A stretch of DNA of 13,186 bases from an uncultured Ruminococcus sp. Its GTDB lineage: Bacteria > Bacillota > Clostridia > Oscillospirales > Ruminococcaceae. Under the pieces are notes generated by a model. It worked only from the letters and a program-made list of their open reading frames with translations. It was not told where the DNA came from and searched no databases. This document shows, in pieces, positions 1 to 5,923 of this stretch. The translations under genes were made by a program, and so were the position numbers. Position 1 is the stretch's first letter. Every line of letters starts with the position of its first letter. The stretch is from contig CAMWLD010000027.1 of assembly GCA_947175005.1 (NCBI GenBank), positions 1 through 13,186 on the forward strand, in the 5' to 3' direction.

Positions 1-7
1 GTTTATC

Positions 8-36
8 AGTATATCACATTAAACCGCAATTGTCAA
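8..36 (-). promoter_or_regulatory. sigma-A promoter reading off the left edge
   Basis: On the minus strand a perfect TTGACA (-35, 36-31) is followed by a 17-nt spacer and TATACT (-10, 13-8). It begins about 20 bp past the flippase stop codon and points the same way, so it would start a new transcript for a gene left of position 1. That separates the next gene, at least partly, from the polysaccharide operon promoter. The gene it drives is not visible. Confidence 0.7.
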
Positions 37-44
37 GGAAACAT

Positions 45-71
45 TCGGGAAAAATCTCAATGCTTTCCCGA
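45..71. other. inverted repeat across the flippase stop codon
   Basis: TCGGGAAA (45-52) and TTTCCCGA (64-71) form a perfect 8-bp stem with an 11-nt loop that contains the flippase stop codon. No run of T follows on either strand, so this is not a standard intrinsic terminator. It could be a weak pause site or mRNA 3'-end structure just before the downstream promoter. Confidence 0.35.
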
Positions 72-1610
72 GAGTCTGCTCAGAATATTTCCGAAGATAT
101 TTTTGGCAAGTCCGAGAAAATATGCAAAATTTTCCGATTTAAAAAAGAGTGCAATAAAAATCAGATTCGGGATAACAGCGCAGACTATTGCCTTTAAAAC
201 AAATGCTGCAAGCGCATTCGGAAGCGTTATCATGCTTGAAGCAGCCGAGCAAGCGGCGCAGGCAAGAAGAGATACCGCAGTATATACGGTGAATTTCCCG
301 AAATATTCCCTCACGCTTTTTTTGAAAATATGCTTGTAAAGCACATACGGCTCAATCCACAGGCAGGCGGCAACGGTGCTTATTATGGTTCCGAGAAAAA
401 CACCCGCCACCCCCAGCCGCTTTGCAAGGAAAACCGAGGCTATAATGTTTATCACCGATTCGATAATGGGCTTCCACCTGTCGTAGTAAAACGCTCCCGT
501 AGCCTCCCTGAACATAAGCGTTGATTTCCGCATTCCCGTAAGGTAAAAGTTTATGACGATTATCAGCACGGTAAAATCGTCAAAGCAGAGACTTTCCCTC
601 AGCCAAAGGGAAATAAAGGGGTTGAAGAGCACCCACAGGCAGCAGGCGCAAAAGCCGTATATCCAGAAATTAAGGAAAAATATTTTATTGAAGGTGCTTT
701 GCAGCTTGCCGCTGCCCTGTTCTTTTTTGTCGGCATGGAGATTTCCCACTCCTGCAATGACGGAATTGAAAATTTGCGAGATCACCTTATTGAGGGCGTC
801 GGTAATAAGGAAATAATTGGAGTAAAGCCCTACAGCCGTAAGTCCCACAAACCTTGATAAAATAAGGTTATCCGTGGACAGCACCACCATTCCGCCTATT
901 TTGTGCATAAACATGGCGCTGACATTTTTCTTTATTTCCGTAAGCGTTTCACCGGGTATCTTTTCGATATTTTTTTCTTTTAAATAAGGGTACATTTTAT
1001 CGGCTTTTCCCGAAACGGCAGCATTTTCCGCCAGGGTAAAAATTACCTGTGCAACTAAATAAATAATGTAACTGCGGGTAGTTACCAGCAGTATCATCTG
1101 AATGACATTCAGGAAAAAATAAAAGCCGTAGCGGTAGATCGTGGCGATATACCTTTTCTCGTCGCAGATGATAAGCGCCCGTTTGTAGGAGAAAAAGTAG
1201 GACATGGCGGTGTTGAGGGTAAAGAGCCAGTAAATGACCGTGAGCCTCGGAATATCGGGCACATTATCCATAAACACCCGATAAAAGGGCGTGAACGCAA
1301 GTCCTATCCCCGCAATAAGGCAGCCGATGATGATATATGCTCTTTTGTACAGGTGCATAAGGCTTTTTATCCGTGGGATGTTTTTCTCCGCCAGGGGCTT
1401 GTAGAGGCTGAAATTCATAGCCTGCCCCACCCCCAGCTCCGCCAGGGAAAACACTGTGAGGATATTGGAGAACAGACCGCTAAGTCCCAGGTATTCCTCG
1501 CTTAAAATATCGAGGAATACGACCCTTGACGCCATGCTTATGATAATCCCCAAGGCCTGTCCTATGGCGGCGGCTAAGAGGTTTTTAAGTGAGCTTTTGG
1601 TTCGTGACAT
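57..1610 (-). CDS. Wzx-type polysaccharide repeat-unit flippase (MATE/MOP superfamily)
   Basis: This gene encodes a 517-residue, almost wholly hydrophobic protein with roughly 12-14 predicted membrane helices, the usual size for Wzx flippases. The N-terminal region has the features of Gram-positive polysaccharide biosynthesis proteins: a short basic start, a first helix around residues 10-33, then a DILSEEYLGLSGLFSNIL segment and an LAELGVGQAMNFSLYKPL segment. Family members move undecaprenyl-linked oligosaccharide units across the membrane so that a Wzy polymerase can join them. The start is the ATG at 1610, with GGAG placed 6 nt upstream. It overlaps the end of the polymerase gene by 26 nt, so the two are probably translationally coupled. 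It is the last gene of the operon inside the window. The specific substrate cannot be told from sequence. Confidence 0.9.
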   Translation of the reverse strand: MSRTKSSLKNLLAAAIGQALGIIISMASRVVFLDILSEEYLGLSGLFSNILTVFSLAELGVGQAMNFSLYKPLAEKNIPRIKSLMHLYKRAYIIIGCLIAGIGLAFTPFYRVFMDNVPDIPRLTVIYWLFTLNTAMSYFFSYKRALIICDEKRYIATIYRYGFYFFLNVIQMILLVTTRSYIIYLVAQVIFTLAENAAVSGKADKMYPYLKEKNIEKIPGETLTEIKKNVSAMFMHKIGGMVVLSTDNLILSRFVGLTAVGLYSNYFLITDALNKVISQIFNSVIAGVGNLHADKKEQGSGKLQSTFNKIFFLNFWIYGFCACCLWVLFNPFISLWLRESLCFDDFTVLIIVINFYLTGMRKSTLMFREATGAFYYDRWKPIIESVINIIASVFLAKRLGVAGVFLGTIISTVAACLWIEPYVLYKHIFKKSVREYFGKFTVYTAVSLLACAACSAASSMITLPNALAAFVLKAIVCAVIPNLIFIALFFKSENFAYFLGLAKNIFGNILSRLSGKH

Positions 1611-2838
1611 AATTCTCTCCGATAGCTTTTTGTGCGGCCTCTTCGGTATTCTTTGAAGCGGCTGCAGTGATACGCCCCATGTTTACCGCAAAGGAATACA
1701 GCAGCATGGGATATGCCATGGTATTGTAGTAGTCGAATATGGAACAGATGAAGAATGCGAAAAAAATGAACGAAACTGTTGCGGAGATCCTGTTTGATCT
1801 GTATTTCATAAGGCTTTTGCCGCACATAAAAATCATGACCGCATATAAAATAAGTCCTATTAAGCCTTGACTGTACATAATGTCCAAAATAATATTGTGA
1901 ACATGATTTATTCCGAATTTTACAAGCAGCACAGCCAGGGATTCCCGCCCGTATCCGATAAAGAAGGACTTCTTGATATATGCCATAGCCTTTGCCCAGA
2001 TTATTGTGCGTCCTGAAATGGTGGCGCTTTTGTGCAGAACGTTCGTCAGAAAGGATGTGAATAAATTCTGGATATTCAAAAATACGATCAGCACATCAAA
2101 GGTCAGAAAGAAAAAAATATAATTCTTAAAATTCATAAATAAGGGGTTACTCTTGCGGAACAGCAGCAGGTATATACATATAAAGGCTGCGCATATCATT
2201 GAGGCAGCAGAGCGCACATAGAAAAAGGCAGCAGTAACGACAGCAGTAAAGAGCACTGCGGGTACGGACAATTTGCCGCAGCGCATCAGCGACAGAATAA
2301 TCACCGCTGTCTGGACCGACAGGAAAATAAAATACGATCTGTTGTCATGCCCCAAAAAATAAAAATTAACATCACCGAGGGCGTCCATATATTCCTTTTG
2401 ATCCATGCCGCCCCTGGAATGATAATAGAACATTGTTGCGGCTGTTATCAGGCACATGGCTCCGCCGTAATATGCAGCTGCTTTTACGAATTTATACGGC
2501 TGTGCATTCAGCCCTATTTCCGCCGCCATTAAAATAGCAATATTTGTACAGGATATTATCAGGGAATTTTTCAGCTCGGCAGTGTGGGATAATGGGTTAA
2601 CTACTGTCGCTGCAACCGTCGTCAGCTGAAAAAGAGCGAATACTATCATAAAGCCGCTTATTTTTCTTTTTGACAGGTAAACCAATAGGATAAGCAGCAT
2701 GGAGGAAAGCTTCCATAGATCCAGCAGGCTGCGTATGGCTGCGGGGAGAATGTAGTCCGCAGGCTGTAAAAACGGAATGATGATAAAATAGTAAAATAAG
2801 CTGTATTGCGTTATGTCAGCTTTTTTCCTTAAGGTCAA
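1585..2838 (-). CDS. O-antigen ligase/polymerase-type membrane protein (Wzy-like)
   Basis: With the start chosen here the protein is 417 residues, with about 10-12 hydrophobic segments. The C-terminal half carries the pattern of the O-antigen ligase/Wzy_C family: SGRTIIW near residues 275-281, then FFIGYGRES (292-300), HVHN (312-315) and GLIGLILY (325-332). The large loop with Arg and His residues is where these enzymes join lipid-linked repeats. An in-frame ATG further upstream (2940) would add 34 residues, but those lie wholly inside the glycosyltransferase gene and look like out-of-frame sequence (basic, non-membrane). The TTG at 2838 is preferred because GGAGG lies 9 nt before it. The gene overlaps the glycosyltransferase by 23 nt and the flippase by 26 nt. 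Whether it polymerises a capsule or ligates a glycan is inferred from its Wzx neighbour. Confidence 0.82.
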   Translation of the reverse strand: MTLRKKADITQYSLFYYFIIIPFLQPADYILPAAIRSLLDLWKLSSMLLILLVYLSKRKISGFMIVFALFQLTTVAATVVNPLSHTAELKNSLIISCTNIAILMAAEIGLNAQPYKFVKAAAYYGGAMCLITAATMFYYHSRGGMDQKEYMDALGDVNFYFLGHDNRSYFIFLSVQTAVIILSLMRCGKLSVPAVLFTAVVTAAFFYVRSAASMICAAFICIYLLLFRKSNPLFMNFKNYIFFFLTFDVLIVFLNIQNLFTSFLTNVLHKSATISGRTIIWAKAMAYIKKSFFIGYGRESLAVLLVKFGINHVHNIILDIMYSQGLIGLILYAVMIFMCGKSLMKYRSNRISATVSFIFFAFFICSIFDYYNTMAYPMLLYSFAVNMGRITAAASKNTEEAAQKAIGENYVTNQKLT

Positions 2839-3970
2839 GATATAACGCCTCCAATTTCTTTGCGGATATTTTAATATCCCAGCCCGTTTTTTTAATTTCC
2901 TCCGACATATTCCTGCGTTCATAGCCGTTTTTGCAGGCAAGTATCTTTTCTGCCCATTTTTCCGCAGAGTCGGAAAGGGGGATATATTCCGACAGCTCTG
3001 TTATTCTTGCCTCGTGGGGAACTCCGTCCGAGCAAAAGGTGCGCAGCCCTGCTGCTTGAGCCTCCACCGCCGCTATGCCCAGTCCCTCGAAATGTGATGG
3101 GAACACAAAGCAGTCCATAGCTGTGTACAGCTCGTTTACATTATCGGCGCTGCCGTAAAAAATAACACTGTCCTCCAGCCTTGCCCTGCGTACCTTTTTC
3201 TTGATATGTTCCTCGGAGCTTCCCGAGCCTACAAGCAACAGTATACTGTCGGGTTCTTTTTTATGAATTTCCTCAAATATATCGATCAGAAAAACATGAT
3301 TTTTCGCATAGGAAAATCTGCCCACATGCCCTATGACGAATTTGTTTTCCGTTCCCAGCTCCCGGCGGATACGGCAGCGGATATTTTCATCAAAAACGAA
3401 ATCCGAAGAGTTTATCCCGTTTTTCACAACGGTATATTTATATTTTTTCGGGAACATCCACTCGGCGGCTGCTTCCGAGCAGCTGAGCCTTACTGTTTTT
3501 TTGTTGTTCATTAAAAGGCGGCATATTTTGTGCAGGACAGCTCGAAGGTTTCCCGACATATCCATTTTAATATCATCCGTACCTATACCCGTGCTGTGGG
3601 AATGAACAATAATATGCCTGCAATAAGGCATTGCAGCAATGTAATATCTGAATGCTCCGAAAGCGTTTGTGGCATGGATATGAACTATGTCATAATTGTT
3701 TTCCTTGATTATGTTGCTTATGGATTTTATTTTTTTTAAAAAACCGAACAGTTTGTTTTTATTTTTTTTTATTTTACTTACCCGAAAAAAAATGCTGCCG
3801 TTTTCTGACATGATCTTCATATATTTTTCATCAGATAAAGCCTCGCCCATAAAATCTACGGCAAATTTATCATGATCCAGATTTTTATACCAATCCCAAG
3901 CTATTACCTCCATTCCGCCTCGTCCGAACGGCAGCCCGAATCCGGCTTCAAGAACCTTTATTTTTTCCAT
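2816..3970 (-). CDS. GT4 family (GT-B fold) glycosyltransferase
   Basis: This 384-residue protein has the two-domain GT4 layout. The N-terminal acceptor half has the glycine-rich GRGGMEVIAWDW segment (17-27), DIVHIHA (94-100) and HSHS (123-126). The C-terminal nucleotide-sugar half has GHVGRFSYAKNH (214-225), LLLVGSG (244-250) and EGLGIAAVE (295-303), which is the E-x7-E motif of retaining GT4 enzymes. It should add a sugar from a nucleotide donor to the growing lipid-linked repeat at the inner face of the membrane. The donor is unknown. The ATG at 3970 has GGAGG 8 nt upstream and sits 17 nt after the Stealth gene. The gene is visibly AT-rich: residues 60-82 are coded by three homopolymer runs of 8-9 bases. 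EpsF-like names are possible, but nothing here fixes one. Confidence 0.9.
   Translation of the reverse strand: MEKIKVLEAGFGLPFGRGGMEVIAWDWYKNLDHDKFAVDFMGEALSDEKYMKIMSENGSIFFRVSKIKKNKNKLFGFLKKIKSISNIIKENNYDIVHIHATNAFGAFRYYIAAMPYCRHIIVHSHSTGIGTDDIKMDMSGNLRAVLHKICRLLMNNKKTVRLSCSEAAAEWMFPKKYKYTVVKNGINSSDFVFDENIRCRIRRELGTENKFVIGHVGRFSYAKNHVFLIDIFEEIHKKEPDSILLLVGSGSSEEHIKKKVRRARLEDSVIFYGSADNVNELYTAMDCFVFPSHFEGLGIAAVEAQAAGLRTFCSDGVPHEARITELSEYIPLSDSAEKWAEKILACKNGYERRNMSEEIKKTGWDIKISAKKLEALYLDLKEKS
2836..2852 (-). promoter_or_regulatory. ribosome binding site selecting a TTG start
   Basis: GGAGG (2852-2848) lies 9 nt before TTG (2838-2836) inside the end of the glycosyltransferase gene. No comparable site serves the upstream in-frame ATG at 2940. 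This supports the shorter polymerase and coupling of its translation to the preceding gene. Confidence 0.75.
3730..3792. repeat. cluster of three homopolymer tracts inside the glycosyltransferase gene
   Basis: On the plus strand there are T8 at 3730-3737, T9 at 3762-3770 and A8 at 3785-3792, all within 63 bp. On the coding strand they give the Lys-rich stretch around residues 66-82 and the Ile-Phe-Phe at 60-62. Runs of this length can slip during replication or transcription. The gene is in frame as given. Confidence 0.75.
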
Positions 3971-3987
3971 TATCCGTTCCTCCGTAG

Positions 3988-5025
3988 CTACTTCAGCTCA
4001 AACTCAGATTTATCCGGCATGATTTTATCGAACGCACTGCGTATAAGTTTTTTGTTCTCCTCAAATTCCTCATCTGTCATTTCTTCATCGTTTATGCAAA
4101 CCATTTTCCCTTTCTGATTTTCAATGAAGCGACATATATTCTCTGTTTTGTAAATATCTCCCAGAATCAAACTGCTCCCAAACCGTTCGCCGCATATTAT
4201 AAAATTTTTTCCCACATTTGTGCGTCGGGGGTAAAATTCTCCCGAGGCAAGCTGCCATTCACGGATAAGATACTGATTAAGATCGAACATGGTTCGGAAT
4301 TTGTTTGAGCAGGTTTTATCCAGCTCATCATATTCAAGCTCCCAAAGCTTTTCAAAGGTAGTCTTTTTTAAAGACGAAGGCAAATGGTGCTGCCACATTC
4401 CGGGAAATCTCGGGCAGGGCAGAAGAGCAAAGGTTCGCAGAAGCTGTTTGCCGTATTTTAAATTAAACCATTTTGAGGGATTTTCTTTGATGACTGTTTT
4501 CATATTGAAATATTTATTTATAAGACCTATGTTAAAAACTGCTGTATATTCCGGAGGTGGCGGACAGCAATGAACATTAAGCACAGCGCTGTCACAGGGC
4601 ATATTATTTTTAAAAAATATTTCCTCTTTGACAGGCGATATAATAAAGGTATCATCATTAAAAAAAACAAAATTTTCGCTGAGACCCTTTATCCTGTGGA
4701 GATTTAGCTCTATGGGATTTGCGCTGAAGGTAGGAAGGTATTTTTCGGGGATATAATCCGTATGCTTTACGATACTCAGCTTCGGATGTTCCGTATTGAG
4801 CCACTTCGGCAAATGTCCCCAGGTAACAAAGTGTATCTTGTTCACCCACGGAGCAAATTTTTCCACGCCTCTGAACCAGTACATAAGGTTGTCCCAATCC
4901 CGGAAACGGTGGATCCGGCTGTCGGTGCGGCGGTCGGCTTGGTTTGAAAACTTAGCCTTTTCCGCCTGCCAGGCGGGGTCGCTGCCGTCTACCCATATTA
5001 TAACGAAATCTATTTTATCGTTCAT
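3988..5025 (-). CDS. Stealth-family sugar-phosphate transferase (capsule)
   Basis: This 345-residue soluble protein has the conserved regions of the Stealth family, whose members transfer hexose-1-phosphate from UDP-sugars to make phosphodiester-linked capsule or wall glycans. Region 1 is IDFVIIWVDGSDPAW (5-19). Region 2 spans about 42-140, beginning RDWDNLMYWFRGVEKFAPWV and including FFNDDTFI (121-128), the acidic metal-binding part. Region 3 includes MWQHHLP (210-216). Region 4 fits KMVCINDEE (307-315). The family is distantly related to human GlcNAc-1-phosphotransferase. The ATG at 5025 is chosen because AAGGAG lies 8 nt upstream and conserved region 1 starts right after it; an upstream ATG at 5070 would only add leader sequence that belongs to the hairpin/repeat region. 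It is the first gene of the operon. Confidence 0.92.
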   Translation of the reverse strand: MNDKIDFVIIWVDGSDPAWQAEKAKFSNQADRRTDSRIHRFRDWDNLMYWFRGVEKFAPWVNKIHFVTWGHLPKWLNTEHPKLSIVKHTDYIPEKYLPTFSANPIELNLHRIKGLSENFVFFNDDTFIISPVKEEIFFKNNMPCDSAVLNVHCCPPPPEYTAVFNIGLINKYFNMKTVIKENPSKWFNLKYGKQLLRTFALLPCPRFPGMWQHHLPSSLKKTTFEKLWELEYDELDKTCSNKFRTMFDLNQYLIREWQLASGEFYPRRTNVGKNFIICGERFGSSLILGDIYKTENICRFIENQKGKMVCINDEEMTDEEFEENKKLIRSAFDKIMPDKSEFELK

Positions 5026-5052
5026 TATTTTTTCTCCTTTTTGCCCCGTGTC

Positions 5053-5084
5053 AACAGACATGCAGGTCAACAGACTCGCAGGTC
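5053..5084. repeat. 16-nt tandem direct repeat in the operon leader
   Basis: AACAGACATGCAGGTC (5053-5068) is followed directly by AACAGACTCGCAGGTC (5069-5084), 14 of 16 bases identical. Each GAC can pair with the GTC on either side, so short alternative hairpins are possible. It lies between the tandem GC hairpins and the Stealth ribosome binding site. Confidence 0.7.
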
Positions 5085-5115
5085 TGCCGGTTCCCCGGCA
5101 GCCGTAAAGACGGCT
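5053..5115 (-). promoter_or_regulatory. structured 5' leader of the polysaccharide operon
   Basis: Given the promoter at 5122-5150, the transcript should start near 5115. Its first bases form AGCCGT-CTTT-ACGGCT (5115-5100), followed at once by CTGCCGG-GGAA-CCGGCAG (5101-5084), whose GGAA loop fits the GNRA type. The second stem shares its outer base with the first. Next come CAGAC-CTGCGA-GTCTG (5086-5071) and a weaker GAC-CTGCAT-GTC (5068-5057). No T-run follows, so this is not a terminator. Tandem hairpins in leaders of polysaccharide operons can serve antitermination (LoaP-type NusG paralogues) or stabilise the mRNA. That role is an inference here. Confidence 0.55.
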
Positions 5116-5121
5116 ACTTAT

Positions 5122-5150
5122 ATTTTACTCCAATTTGCAGCATTTGTCAA
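5122..5150 (-). promoter_or_regulatory. sigma-A promoter of the polysaccharide operon
   Basis: TTGACA (5150-5145), a 17-nt spacer and TAAAAT (5127-5122) make a near-consensus promoter on the minus strand. The predicted start, near 5115, coincides with the first base of the leader hairpins. It lies about 90 nt upstream of the Stealth ATG and directly beside an AT-heptamer array that could act as an upstream AT-rich element. Confidence 0.75.
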
Positions 5151-5153
5151 GGT

Positions 5154-5185
5154 AATTAATAATTAATAATTAATAATTAATAATT
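5154..5185. repeat. AATTAAT heptamer array (about 4.6 copies)
   Basis: Four perfect tandem copies of AATTAAT (5154-5181) plus AATT form an AT-only block. It lies just upstream of the capsule promoter -35 box. A second array in the opposite orientation lies at 5434-5461. Confidence 0.85.
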
Positions 5186-5281
5186 GTTAGCTATTTTGTT
5201 AATGTGAGTTGCTTTCGGCAGGGAGGCAATAGTATAAATTAAAGTCGGTCTGCATAATTTTGTACAATATGCCGAAAAAAA

Positions 5282-5348
5282 TCCCTTGACAAATCAGGGA
5301 AAATATGTTATAACTGTATTATCACAACCAATACACTTAATACAAGTG
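5282..5348 (+). promoter_or_regulatory. candidate GntR operator palindromes
   Basis: Three symmetric elements overlap the promoter. TCCCTTGA-CAAA-TCAGGGA (5282-5300) is an imperfect palindrome covering the -35 box. TGTATTA (5315-5321) and TAATACA (5338-5344) are inverted around the predicted start. CACTT-AATAC-AAGTG (5334-5348) is a perfect palindrome within a 9-nt periodic ATACA pattern (5329-5355). YtrA-type GntR proteins commonly repress their own promoters through such sites. Which element is used cannot be told. Confidence 0.45.
5286..5314 (+). promoter_or_regulatory. sigma-A promoter of the gntR-ABC operon
   Basis: TTGACA (5286-5291), a 17-nt spacer and TATAAC (5309-5314) form a near-consensus promoter. 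Start of transcription would be near 5321, leaving a leader of about 160 nt before the regulator gene. The sequence around the -35 box (CCTTGACAAAT) nearly matches the other two strong promoters in the window. Confidence 0.75.
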
Positions 5349-5398
5349 ATACAGGACCGTGAAATAATAGGGTATAATAAAAGTGCCGAAGGAGATGA

Positions 5399-5452
5399 AT
5401 GCCATTTAAAGATGAACTATTCAAAAAAGCATTATTAATTATTAATTCTTAA
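5399..5452 (+). other. possible 17-codon leader ORF
   Basis: An ATG at 5399 opens a 17-codon frame (MPFKDELFKKALLIINS) that stops at 5450-5452. AAGGAG ends only 4 nt before it, a short spacing. The last codons are read from the AT-heptamer array. It lies between the operon promoter and the regulator gene, so it could be a leader peptide, but chance is at least as likely. Confidence 0.15.
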
Positions 5453-5461
5453 TTATTAATT
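5434..5461. repeat. ATTAATT heptamer array, inverted relative to the first
   Basis: Four tandem copies of ATTAATT (one with a single A-to-C change at 5448) lie just before the regulator ribosome binding site. This is the reverse complement of the 5154-5185 unit, and the two units are not rotations of each other, so the arrays are truly inverted. Confidence 0.8.
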
Positions 5462-5482
5462 AAAGTGGGAAGGGAGCGAAAA

Positions 5483-5923
5483 ATGTTTGATATAGACCTG
5501 CAAAGCAGAACGCCCATTTACGAGCAGCTGTACAAGCGAGTGGTGGCTATGACGGTGCGCAGAGAGCTTCGCTCGGGGGATAAGCTGCCCTCGGTGAGGG
5601 AGCTTGCCAAGGAGCTGGGAGTAAATCCCAATACGGTCGCCAAGGCGTTTCAGATGCTCGAAAGGGACGGGCTTATAAATACCGTCCCGGGCAGAGGCAG
5701 CTTTATTTCCGGGACAAACGGCGCTGCGGTGCTGAAAATTTCACGGGAAAATTTTGCCAAGGCTGTTACAAATGCCTATTCCTCGGGGCTTAGCGAGGAA
5801 GAAATGATAGACGAGGTAAGGGTGACGGTCACCGCCCTTAAAGAAAAGTCCTCGGAAAATACGGACGACGAAACGGGTAAAAATATAAATGATACGGGAG
5901 AGAAAGGAGATAGCGAGCAATGA
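5483..5923 (+). CDS. GntR-family transcriptional regulator, YtrA subfamily
   Basis: This gene encodes 146 residues, the short form typical of YtrA-type GntR proteins, which lack a large ligand domain. The winged helix-turn-helix covers about residues 5-77: DLQSRTPIYEQL at the start, LPSVRELAKELGVNPNTVAK (35-54) as the DNA-binding helices, and LINTVPGRGSFI (64-75) as the wing. Residues 80-120 form a helical dimerisation tail, followed by a polar end. The ATG at 5483 has AGGGAG 6 nt upstream. A GTG at 5465 would add six residues without a ribosome binding site and is not used. Its stop overlaps the ATPase start (ATGA, 5920-5923). It most likely represses this operon until an inducer, often an envelope-active antibiotic in this family, relieves it. 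Confidence 0.93.
   Translation: MFDIDLQSRTPIYEQLYKRVVAMTVRRELRSGDKLPSVRELAKELGVNPNTVAKAFQMLERDGLINTVPGRGSFISGTNGAAVLKISRENFAKAVTNAYSSGLSEEEMIDEVRVTVTALKEKSSENTDDETGKNINDTGEKGDSEQ

Larger units (their letters stand above)
5186..5433. other. divergent intergenic control region
   Basis: This stretch lies between the two heptamer arrays and has no convincing gene. It holds an 8-bp inverted repeat TTTCGGCA (5213-5220) / TGCCGAAA (5270-5277), an 8-bp palindrome TTGTACAA (5260-5267), the GntR promoter and operator-like palindromes, and an orphan TATAAT at 5373 without a matching -35 box. The first inverted repeat could be a binding site or the outer stem of a larger fold. Confidence 0.5.

Noticed and set aside
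45..71. Intrinsic terminator for the polysaccharide operon
   Set aside because: The stem has no T-run on either strand and is largely A/T at its inner end.
4289..4573. 94-codon open frame on the plus strand
   Set aside because: It is a shadow of the Stealth gene, whose conserved regions fix the true frame.
5026..5070. N-terminal extension of the Stealth protein from ATG 5070
   Set aside because: The extra 15 codons read through the leader repeat, while the ATG at 5025 has AAGGAG 8 nt upstream and is followed by conserved region 1.
5154..5185. CRISPR-like or origin-like repeat
   Set aside because: The units are adjacent 7-mers with no spacers, and there is no dnaA, cas gene or DnaA-box set nearby.
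5373..5378. Second promoter with a perfect TATAAT before gntR
   Set aside because: No -35-like box lies 16-19 bp upstream and there is no TGn extension.
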